Shown here: one piece after another, positions 26,232-33,694 of the stretch | Position numbering within the stretch: the first letter of the stretch is position 1 | Layout: each line of letters begins with the position of its first letter | NCBI RefSeq assembly: GCF_008728835.1 | Contig: NZ_CP042582.1 | Coordinates: forward strand, 3,894,217-3,958,216 | Source of the DNA: Hypericibacter adhaerens | Lineage (GTDB): Bacteria; Pseudomonadota; Alphaproteobacteria; Dongiales; Dongiaceae | DNA length: 64,000 nt | Direction: 5' to 3' | Notes under the pieces: model-generated | Databases searched by the model: none | Told to the model about the DNA's origin: nothing | The model's input: the letters and a program-made list of their open reading frames with translations, nothing else | Position numbers and translations under genes: made by a program

Positions 26232-26918
26232 ATGGCGATTAGCGGAAAATTCCTGTTCGACACCTCGTTCGACGCCCCGGCGCAACCCAAGCCGGAGCAG
26301 CCGCCCGCGCCGAAATACGGCGAGGCCGAGCTCAAACAGGCGCGCGAGGAAGGCCATGAAGCGGGCCGCGCGGCCGGCCGGGCCGAGGCCCGCGCCGAGC
26401 GCGAAGAGCTGGCGGCGCGGACCTTGCCGGCAGTGGCCCAGGCGCTCCAGGGTTTCGCGCCGATGTGCGAGAAGGTCGAGAAGCAGACCTTGTCCTGGGC
26501 GCTCACCGCGGCGCTGGGCATGGTGCGCAAGCTCTACCCGACGCTGGAGCAGATGCAGGCCGCGATCGAGATCGAGCAGATGGCCATCGCCGCCCTGCGC
26601 GACCTCGAGGAGGAGCCCCGCGTCGCGCTGCGGCTGCCCGACACGCTGATCGAGGAGATGCGGCCGCGCCTGGCCGAGATCTCCAAGCAATCCGGTTTCG
26701 GCGGGCGCCTGCTGCTGATCGCCGACGAGGCGCTCGGCCCCGGCGACTGCCGGCTCGAATGGGCCGATGGCGGCGTCGAGCGCCAGGCCCAGCGGATCTG
26801 GGTCGAGATGGAGCAGCGCATCGCCCGCAGCCTGAGTGCCCTGTCGAACCCGTCCCCCCGTTCCCCAGTCGATTCCGAGGGCGATGCCGATACGCAAGCC
26901 CTGGCTCGCACCGCCTGA
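26232..26918 (+). CDS. fliH: Flagellar export regulator FliH
   Basis: A 228-residue homologue of FliH, the stalk that holds the export ATPase FliI and inhibits it until it docks at FliN. An Ala/Glu-rich helical segment with AREEGHEAGRAAGRAEARAEREEL (about residues 37-60) carries the GxxxG-like repeat typical of FliH. The C-terminal half is the V-ATPase E-like domain. The gene is 10 nt after fliG. FliI itself is encoded far away at 44595-46052. Sequence identity in this family is low, so context weighs in the call. Confidence 0.82.
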   Translation: MAISGKFLFDTSFDAPAQPKPEQPPAPKYGEAELKQAREEGHEAGRAAGRAEARAEREELAARTLPAVAQALQGFAPMCEKVEKQTLSWALTAALGMVRKLYPTLEQMQAAIEIEQMAIAALRDLEEEPRVALRLPDTLIEEMRPRLAEISKQSGFGGRLLLIADEALGPGDCRLEWADGGVERQAQRIWVEMEQRIARSLSALSNPSPRSPVDSEGDADTQALARTA

Positions 26919-26936
26919 GACCCATAGGAGAGTCCG

Positions 26937-27275
26937 ATGGCCGATGAAAACCTCAATCTCAACGAGCTGAACGGCGAAGGTCCCGGCGAGCCGGTACCGC
27001 CGCCCCAACCGCCGCCGGCGCCCACCAACGCCCGCGAGCTGGAGGCGGTCTACGACATCCCGGTCCAGGTGTCGGCCGTGCTCGGCAAGGCGACCATGCA
27101 GGTGGCCCAGTTGCTCAAGCTCGGCCGCGGCGCCGTGGTCGAGCTCGACCGCAAGGTCGGCGAAGCGATCGACATCTATGTCAACAACCGCCTGGTCGCC
27201 CGCGGCGAGGTCGTGATCGTCGAGGACCGGTTGGGCGTGACCATGACCGAGATCATCAAGTCCGAGCGCGCCTGA
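26937..27275 (+). CDS. fliN: Flagellar motor switch protein FliN
   Basis: A 112-residue C-ring protein. After a 35-residue Pro-rich lead, one SpoA domain (about residues 38-110) reads VYDIPVQVSAVLGKATMQVAQLLKLGRGAVVELDRKVGEAIDIYVNN. It forms the base of the C-ring, binds FliH and affects rotation sense. TAGGAGAGTCCG precedes ATG 26937. No fliM or fliY lies in the window, so the partner is encoded elsewhere. Confidence 0.93.
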   Translation: MADENLNLNELNGEGPGEPVPPPQPPPAPTNARELEAVYDIPVQVSAVLGKATMQVAQLLKLGRGAVVELDRKVGEAIDIYVNNRLVARGEVVIVEDRLGVTMTEIIKSERA

Positions 27276-27289
27276 TCTCGGGGGAAACG

Positions 27290-28120
27290 ATGGCCGTCGA
27301 AACAGACAGCAACAGCCGCGCCGGCGCCCGCTCCGTGAAAGCGGGCACCGCGGCGGACCCGCTCGGCCCCATCGCGCTTATCGGCGCGGTGGCGCTGGTG
27401 GCGCTGGCCATCTCGCTCGGCGGATCGCCCCTGGCCTTCTTCCACTTCCCCTCCTTCCTGATGGTGGTCGGCGGCACCTTCGCCGTGACCTGCGTCTCCT
27501 TCTCCGCGGGCGAGGTGCTGCGCGCCCACCCGACCATGATGGGCGCCCTCACGACCGCGACGCCGGAGCCGATGGACGCCGCGCGCGGCATGATGACTCT
27601 CGCCGACATGGTGCGCCGCCACGGGCCGCTGATCCTTCAGGAGCAGCTGCCGCAGTTCAAGGACGACCCCTTCCTCCACCGCGCGATGAGCCTCGTGGTC
27701 GATGCCGCGCCGCAGGAGGAGATCGAGGCGGTCATGACCGCGGATGCCGACGCCACCGCCCAGCGCATGCAGCGCAGCGCCAGCATCCTGCGCCGCGCCG
27801 CCGAGGTGGCGCCGGCGATGGGCCTGATCGGCACGCTGATCGGCCTGGTGCAGATGCTGGGCAGCCTCGACGAGCCCTCCAAGATCGGGCCCGCCATGGC
27901 GCTGGCCCTGCTCACCACGCTTTATGGCGCGCTTCTCGCCAACGTCGTCTTCAGCCCGCTCGCGGCCAAGATCGAGCGCAACGCGGCGGCCGAGGCCCTG
28001 CTGCGCCAGATCTACCTGATCGGAGCGGTGTCGATGTCGCGGCAGGAGAATCCGCGCCGGCTCGAGATCCTGCTCAACAGCGTGCTGCCGCCCTGGCAGC
28101 AGATCCGGTTCTTCAGCTGA
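27290..28120 (+). CDS. MotA-like flagellar stator / MotA-TolQ-ExbB proton channel protein
   Basis: A 276-residue inner-membrane protein with four hydrophobic segments (about residues 25-42, 52-70, 172-195 and 205-228). Conserved prolines lie in VAPAMGLIGTLIGLVQ and ALLANVVFSPL, which mark MotA/PomA stator subunits. A MotB partner is not next to it, so it either pairs with a distant MotB or is an additional stator. It begins 15 nt after fliN, in the flagellar operon, and is followed by flbD. Confidence 0.82.
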   Translation: MAVETDSNSRAGARSVKAGTAADPLGPIALIGAVALVALAISLGGSPLAFFHFPSFLMVVGGTFAVTCVSFSAGEVLRAHPTMMGALTTATPEPMDAARGMMTLADMVRRHGPLILQEQLPQFKDDPFLHRAMSLVVDAAPQEEIEAVMTADADATAQRMQRSASILRRAAEVAPAMGLIGTLIGLVQMLGSLDEPSKIGPAMALALLTTLYGALLANVVFSPLAAKIERNAAAEALLRQIYLIGAVSMSRQENPRRLEILLNSVLPPWQQIRFFS

Positions 28121-28161
28121 GGCCTGCCAAGCCCTCGGCCCTATTACAGGAGTAGATACAG

Positions 28162-29541
28162 ATGCGCCTCTTGATCGTCGGATCCCTCGACGGGCCCATC
28201 GCCACCGCCGGCAAGATCGCGCTGTCGCGCGGGGCCAAGGTGGCGCAGGTCGGCGAGATCGACGGCGCCATGGAGGCCCTCAGGGCCGGCCAGGGTGCGG
28301 ACCTCCTGCTCTGCGACGTGCGCCTCGACATCGCGCGCCTGATCGGCCAGCTCAAGACCGAGCGCATCAGCCTGCCCGTGGTCGCCTGCGGCATCGGCAC
28401 CGAGACCGACGTGGCCGTCCGCGCCATCAAGGCCGGTGCCAAGGACTATCTGCCGCTGCCCCCCGACGCCGAGCTGATCGCGGCCATCCTCGCCGCCGTG
28501 GCCGAGGAAAGCAGCGCCTTCATCTATCGCGATCCCGTGATGCGCGAGGTGCTGCGCCTGGCCGACCAGATCGCCCCCTCGGACGCCTCGGTGCTGATCA
28601 CCGGCGAATCCGGCACCGGCAAGGAGGTCATGGCGCGCTATCTGCACAGCCGCAGCAAGCGCGCCGCCCGCCCCTTCATCTCGGTCAATTGCGCGGCCAT
28701 CCCCGAGCATCTTCTCGAGTCCGAGCTGTTCGGCCATGAGCGCGGCGCCTTCACCGGCGCCATCGCCCGGCGCGTCGGCAAGTTCGAGGAGGCCAACGGC
28801 GGGACCCTGCTGCTCGACGAGATCAGCGAGATGCATCCCCGGCTGCAGGCCAAGCTGCTGCGTGCGATCCAGGAGCGCGAGATCGACCGCGTCGGCGGGA
28901 CCCAGCCGATCAAGGTCGATATCCGCCTGATCGCCACCTCCAACCGCGACCTCGAGATCGAGACCCGCAACGGCAATTTCCGCGAGGACCTCTATTTCCG
29001 CCTCAATGTCGTGACGCTGGAGCTGCCGGCGCTGCGCAACCGGCCCGCCGACATCGCCGTGCTGGCCGAGCATTTCGTCAAGAAATACGCCGCCGCCAAC
29101 GCGGTGCAGCCGCCGAAGATCTCGGCCGCGGCCGAGGCGATGCTGCTGGCCCATAGCTGGCGCGGCAATGTGCGCGAGCTCGAAAACACCATGCACCGCG
29201 CCGTCCTTCTCTGCAAAGGCGAGGAGCTCGGGCCCGAGGCCATCATGCTCACGGGCCAGCGCGGCGGCGCCTCCACGCCCGAGGCCCGCGCGGTCGCGGC
29301 GATCGAGACGGCCAAGGCCCAGGTCACCGACACGGCGGGCCTGGTCGGCCGCACCGTGGCCGATGTCGAGCGCGACCTGATCCTCGAGACGCTCAACCAT
29401 TGCCTCGGCAACCGCACCCACGCCGCCAACATTCTCGGCATCTCGATCCGCACGCTCCGCAACAAGCTCAAGCAGTACAGCGAGGAAGGCATCCTGCTGC
29501 CGGGCGCGCGGGGCGCCGAGGGCGAGCGCCAGGCGGTCTGA
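28162..29541 (+). CDS. flbD: FlbD, sigma-54-dependent flagellar transcription activator
   Basis: A 459-residue NtrC-type activator. Its receiver domain (1-115) is degenerate: the acidic pair is replaced (LLIVGS), and the usual Thr and Lys are replaced in VVACG and YLPLPPD, as in Caulobacter FlbD. Only the Asp of CDVRLD remains, so control is probably not by phosphorylation. The AAA+ domain has GESGTGKE, ERGAFTGA for sigma-54 contact and LLLDEISEM. A Fis-type helix-turn-helix ends the protein (THAANILGISIRTLRNKL). It is the likely activator of the two flagellin promoters and regulator of fliF here. Confidence 0.93.
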   Translation: MRLLIVGSLDGPIATAGKIALSRGAKVAQVGEIDGAMEALRAGQGADLLLCDVRLDIARLIGQLKTERISLPVVACGIGTETDVAVRAIKAGAKDYLPLPPDAELIAAILAAVAEESSAFIYRDPVMREVLRLADQIAPSDASVLITGESGTGKEVMARYLHSRSKRAARPFISVNCAAIPEHLLESELFGHERGAFTGAIARRVGKFEEANGGTLLLDEISEMHPRLQAKLLRAIQEREIDRVGGTQPIKVDIRLIATSNRDLEIETRNGNFREDLYFRLNVVTLELPALRNRPADIAVLAEHFVKKYAAANAVQPPKISAAAEAMLLAHSWRGNVRELENTMHRAVLLCKGEELGPEAIMLTGQRGGASTPEARAVAAIETAKAQVTDTAGLVGRTVADVERDLILETLNHCLGNRTHAANILGISIRTLRNKLKQYSEEGILLPGARGAEGERQAV

Positions 29542-29580
29542 AACCATGAATCCCGCGCTTGGCTCACCCCCCACCCCAAC

Positions 29581-29682
29581 CCTCCTCCACAAGGGGGGAG
29601 GGGATAATTTTGCTGGTGAGCAGACGCAAGCGGCGGACATCCCTTCTCTTGCTTCTATCCCCTCCCCCTTGATGGGGGAGGG
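29581..29682. repeat. Pair of C-rich hairpins in inverted orientation between flbD and flhA
   Basis: CCTCCTCCACAAGGGGGGAGG (29581-29601) and CCTCCCCCTTGATGGGGGAGG (29661-29681) are each hairpins. In addition, GGGGGGAGGGGATA (29593-29606) is the inverse of TATCCCCTCCCCC (29656-29668). The element fills most of the 205-nt gap and belongs to the family seen at 5014 and 6495. It may act as a terminator separating flbD from flhA. Confidence 0.6.
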
Positions 29683-29746
29683 TCAGGGAGGGGATGGGAC
29701 CACCGCATCGACGGCGACGTCGAGCAAAACGACGGTCGGGTAGGAC

Positions 29747-31855
29747 ATGGCGAACGCCTTTCAGGAAGCGATGTCGGGGCCGGGCTTGAACCGGATCTGG
29801 GGGCAGCTCCAGACCGCGCTCAAGCGCGGCGAGATCGCGCTGGCGCTGGGCGTCATCTGCATCCTCGTGGTGCTGATCCTGCCCATGCCCGCCTGGCTGC
29901 TCGACATCTCGCTGGCGCTCTCGATCACGGTCTCCGTGCTCGTGCTGATGACCTCGCTCTTCATCTCGAAGCCGCTGGATTTCAGCTCCTTCCCGACCGT
30001 GCTGCTGATCGCCACGATCCTGCGGCTGTCGCTGAACCTGGCCTCGACCCGCCTGATCCTCTCGCATGGCCATGAGGGTACCGACGCCGCCGGCCACGTG
30101 ATCGAGGCCTTCGGCAATTTCGTGATGGGCGGCAACTTCGTTATCGGCGTGATCGTGTTCGCGATCCTGGTGCTGGTGAATTTCGTCGTCATCACCAAGG
30201 GCTCGGGGCGCATCGCCGAAGTGTCGGCGCGCTTCAGCCTGGACGCCATGCCCGGCAAGCAGATGGCGATCGACGCCGACCTCTCGGCCGGCCTGATCGA
30301 CGAAGCCGAGGCCCGGGCGCGCCGCAAGGCGCTCGAGGACGAGAGCAGCTTCTTCGGCGCCATGGACGGTGCCGCCAAGTTCGTGCGCGGCGACGCCGTC
30401 GCCGGCCTCATCATCACCTTCATCAACGTCATCGGCGGTATGATCATCGGCGTGGGCCAGGAGGGTCTCTCCTTCTCCGAAGCCGCCCACAGCTACACGA
30501 TCCTGACCGTCGGCGACGGCCTCGTCACCCAGATCCCGGCGATCGTCATCTCGACCGGCGCCGGCCTGCTGGTCTCCAAGGCCGGCATCAGCGGCACCAC
30601 CGACAAGGCCCTGTTCTCGCAGCTCGGCGGCTATCCGGCGGCGCTGGGCCTCGTCTCCTTCCTGATGGGCTCGATGGCGCTGCTGCCCGGCATCCCGACC
30701 ATCCCGTTCCTGGCTCTTTCCGGCGCCGCCGGCACGGGCGCCTGGATGCTGGCGCGCCGCCAGGCCCAGGCCAAGACGCAGGCCGAGGTCAAGCAGAAGG
30801 AAGAGGCCGCGACCCCGGCCGAGGAGACGATCCAGCAGACGCTGCAGATCGACACGGTCCGCCTCGAGCTGGGCTATGGCCTGCTCTCGCTCATCGGCAC
30901 GGAGCGCGGCCAGAAGCTCACCGACCAGATCAAGGCGCTGCGCCGCCAGGTCGCGCGCGAGATGGGCTTCGTGCTGCCGGCGGTGCGCATCCAGGACAAT
31001 CTGCAGCTCCCCGCCAACACCTATGTCGTGCGGGTCAAGGAGATCGAGGCCGGCCGCGGCGACCTCAGGCCCAACATGATCCTGGTCATGGATCCGCGCG
31101 GCGAGAAGATCACCATCGCCGGCGAGGAGACGGTCGAGCCGACCTTCGGCCTGCCCGCCATGTGGATCGACCCCGCCATGCGCGAGGAGGCGATGTTCCG
31201 CGGCTACACCGTGGTCGATCCGGCCACGGTCGTCACCACCCATCTGACCGAGGTGGTGAAGGACAACATGGCCGAGCTCATGTCCTATGCCGAGACACAG
31301 AAGCTGGTCGAGGATCTGGGCAAGGAGCACCAGAAACTCATCGGCGACCTGATCCCCGCGCAGATCTCCATGAGCGGCGTGCAGCGCGTGCTGCAGAACC
31401 TGCTCGCCGAGCGCATCTCGATCCGCGACCTGCCGGCGATCCTCGAGGGCGTCTCCGAGGCCTGCGGCTATACCCGCAACGTCAACCAGATCACCGAACA
31501 TGTCCGCGCGCGGCTGTCGCGCCAGATCAGCGATTCCGTGGCCGATGCCGAGGGCGTGATCCAGCTCCTGGCACTCTCGCCCGAATGGGAGCAGGCCTTC
31601 GCCGAATCGCTGCGCGGCGACGGCGAGGACAAGCAGCTCGCCATGCCGCCGACCAAGCTGCAGCAGTTCATCAACGCCGTCCGCCAGCAGTTCGAGCGCC
31701 ATGCCATGCGCGGCGAGACGCCCGTGCTCCTGACCAGCCCCGCCATCCGCCCCTTCGTGCGCTCGATCGTCGAGCGCTTCCGTCCCGTCACCGTCGTGAT
31801 GTCGCAGAACGAGATCTATGCGCGCGCGCGGATCAAGACGGTCGGGCAGATCTGA
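29747..31855 (+). CDS. flhA: Flagellar export-gate protein FlhA
   Basis: A 702-residue integral membrane protein of the type III export gate. About eight transmembrane helices fill residues 30-320. The conserved cytoplasmic FHIPEP-region counterpart follows helix four (GSGRIAEVSARFSLDAMPGKQMAIDADLSAGLID). The large C-terminal domain docks chaperone-substrate complexes such as FliS-flagellin. It is normal in length. TAGGAC lies before ATG 29747. It starts a new unit with flhF, flhG and the FliK-like gene. Confidence 0.95.
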   Translation: MANAFQEAMSGPGLNRIWGQLQTALKRGEIALALGVICILVVLILPMPAWLLDISLALSITVSVLVLMTSLFISKPLDFSSFPTVLLIATILRLSLNLASTRLILSHGHEGTDAAGHVIEAFGNFVMGGNFVIGVIVFAILVLVNFVVITKGSGRIAEVSARFSLDAMPGKQMAIDADLSAGLIDEAEARARRKALEDESSFFGAMDGAAKFVRGDAVAGLIITFINVIGGMIIGVGQEGLSFSEAAHSYTILTVGDGLVTQIPAIVISTGAGLLVSKAGISGTTDKALFSQLGGYPAALGLVSFLMGSMALLPGIPTIPFLALSGAAGTGAWMLARRQAQAKTQAEVKQKEEAATPAEETIQQTLQIDTVRLELGYGLLSLIGTERGQKLTDQIKALRRQVAREMGFVLPAVRIQDNLQLPANTYVVRVKEIEAGRGDLRPNMILVMDPRGEKITIAGEETVEPTFGLPAMWIDPAMREEAMFRGYTVVDPATVVTTHLTEVVKDNMAELMSYAETQKLVEDLGKEHQKLIGDLIPAQISMSGVQRVLQNLLAERISIRDLPAILEGVSEACGYTRNVNQITEHVRARLSRQISDSVADAEGVIQLLALSPEWEQAFAESLRGDGEDKQLAMPPTKLQQFINAVRQQFERHAMRGETPVLLTSPAIRPFVRSIVERFRPVTVVMSQNEIYARARIKTVGQI

Positions 31856-31868
31856 GGAGCGCTGAGCG

Positions 31869-32882
31869 ATGCGGCTCAAGACCTTCAGCGCCGGCACGAT
31901 GGACGAGGCGATGCGCCGCGTCCGCCAGGAGCTGGGCGACGATGCCGTCATCCTCTCGACCAAGCGCGACGGCAAGAGCGGCGTGCTGGTGACGGCCGGG
32001 CTCGATGACGAGCCGCTCGACGCCGAGAGGGCGCCTGCCGATACCGCGGCGGCGCCGCTGCTGCCCTCGTCCGACAGCGCCGCCCTCGACGGGCTCGACC
32101 GCATCGCCGCGCGGCTGGAGTTCAACGGCGTGCCGGCGGCGATCGCCGACCGCCTGCTCGGCGCCGCGGCGGAGCTCTCGACCGAGAACCCGGTCCTGGC
32201 GCTGGCGGCGGCCCTCGACGCCCAGTTCGCCTTCGCGCCCCTGATCGACGAAGCGCCGGCCTGCCCCCTGCTCTTCATCGGGCCGCCGGGCGCCGGCAAG
32301 ACCTCGAGCCTGGCGAAGCTCGCCATCCGGGCGCGCCTGGCCGGCGTCACCGCCGGCGTCGTCTCCTGCGACACGCTGCGTGCCGGCGCCGAGGCGCAGC
32401 TTGCGACCTATACCCGGCGCATCGATCTTCCGGCCTATCGCGCCCGCGACGGCCAGACCCTGCGGCGCGCGCTCGCGAGCCTGCCCGAGGGCGGCCTGCG
32501 CCTCATCGACAGCGCCGGCAGCAACCCGCAAAGCGACGGCGACCTCGCCGAGATGGCGGCGCTGGCCACCGCCGGCGAGGCGGAGCCGGTCCTGGTGCTC
32601 GCGGCCGGCGGCGATCCCGCCGAGACCGCCGACCAGGCCCGCATCTATGCGCGCCTCGGCACCCGCCGGCTCATCGTCACCAAGCTCGATACCGTGCGCC
32701 GGCTGGGCAGCCTGCTCGCCGCGGCGGCCGCGGGCGGGCTGGCGCTCTGCGAATTCGGGCTCTCGCCGCAGATCGGCGACGGGCTCGTGCCTGTGAACCC
32801 GGTTTCTCTGGCGCGCCTGCTGATGGGCGAGCGCATCGAGCTGCCGTCGCTCAATCCCGCTGCCATGGAAGCCGCCGAATGA
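31869..32882 (+). CDS. flhF: Flagellar biosynthesis GTPase FlhF
   Basis: A 337-residue SRP-family GTPase that marks the pole for flagellar assembly. The N terminus MRLKTFSAGTMDEAMRRVRQELGDDAVILSTK is the FlhF B domain. The G domain has FIGPPGAGKTSSLAKLA, DTLRAGAEAQL, a DSAGSN (DTAG-like) motif and TKLD. It is shorter than FlhF of Vibrio, and the intervening linker is brief. Its stop overlaps the flhG start by 4 nt. Confidence 0.9.
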   Translation: MRLKTFSAGTMDEAMRRVRQELGDDAVILSTKRDGKSGVLVTAGLDDEPLDAERAPADTAAAPLLPSSDSAALDGLDRIAARLEFNGVPAAIADRLLGAAAELSTENPVLALAAALDAQFAFAPLIDEAPACPLLFIGPPGAGKTSSLAKLAIRARLAGVTAGVVSCDTLRAGAEAQLATYTRRIDLPAYRARDGQTLRRALASLPEGGLRLIDSAGSNPQSDGDLAEMAALATAGEAEPVLVLAAGGDPAETADQARIYARLGTRRLIVTKLDTVRRLGSLLAAAAAGGLALCEFGLSPQIGDGLVPVNPVSLARLLMGERIELPSLNPAAMEAAE

Positions 32883-33694
32883 CCGCGACCGCCCGCCCCC
32901 TGCCCACGCCTTCCGGCGCCGGACCGCAACCGGCCGGCCGGCCTTCGCGCCTGCGCACGCTGGCCATCGCCTCGGGCAAGGGCGGCGTCGGCAAGACCTG
33001 GCTCGCGATCTCGCTGGCCCAGGCCCTGGCCAAGCTGGGCGAACGCGTGCTGCTGTTCGACGGCGATCTCGGGCTCGCCAATGTGGATATCCAGCTGGGC
33101 CTGATGCCGCGCTCGGATCTGGGCGCGGTGGTCGAGCGCGGCCGCGCCATGGCCGACGCCATCACCAGCTACGCACCCGGCCATTTCGACGTGGTCGCAG
33201 GCCGCGCCGGCACTGCCTCGCTCGCGGCGATGAGCGGCGAGCGGCTGGCGAGGCTGGGCGACGAGCTGTTCCAGACCGCCGCCAATTACGACCGGCTGCT
33301 GCTCGATCTCGGCGCCGGCGTCGAGCGCACCGTGCGCCAGCTCTGTCGCCGGGCGGGCAGCGTGCTGGTGATCACCACCGACGAGCCGACGGCGCTGACC
33401 GACGCCTATGCCTTCATCAAGCTCGGCGTCAGCCAGGGCGATATCGGCGATCTCCGGATCGCGGTCAATATGGCGGGCTCGATCGCCGAGGGCGAACGCA
33501 CCTATGCCACGCTGCTGCGCGCCTGCCAGTCCTTCCTCAAGATCGAGCCGCCGCTCGCCGGCGTGATCCGGCGCGATGCCCGCGTCAAGGACAGCATCCG
33601 CGCCCAGACTCCGGTCGCGATCCGTCATCCGGAGAGCGCCGCCGCCGCCGACGTCATGGCACTGGCGCGCAAGCTCAAGGAAGCGCGCCCGTGA
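32879..33694 (+). CDS. flhG: MinD/ParA-like ATPase FlhG (FleN)
   Basis: A 271-residue ATPase that limits flagellar number together with FlhF. The deviant Walker A motif is ASGKGGVGKTWLAISLA near residues 31-47, followed by LLFDGDLGLANVDIQLGL and a conserved LLLDLGAGVE Walker B. Sequences near the C terminus (ALARKLKEAR) lack a clear membrane helix, but MinD-type proteins vary here. Overlaps of 4 nt on both sides show a tight flhF-flhG-FliK-like unit. Confidence 0.88.
   Translation: MTATARPLPTPSGAGPQPAGRPSRLRTLAIASGKGGVGKTWLAISLAQALAKLGERVLLFDGDLGLANVDIQLGLMPRSDLGAVVERGRAMADAITSYAPGHFDVVAGRAGTASLAAMSGERLARLGDELFQTAANYDRLLLDLGAGVERTVRQLCRRAGSVLVITTDEPTALTDAYAFIKLGVSQGDIGDLRIAVNMAGSIAEGERTYATLLRACQSFLKIEPPLAGVIRRDARVKDSIRAQTPVAIRHPESAAAADVMALARKLKEARP

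Noticed and set aside
29564-32374. 936-residue minus-strand open frame over flhA
   Set aside because: Shadow frame opposite flhA and the C-rich repeat; no start signal or domain.
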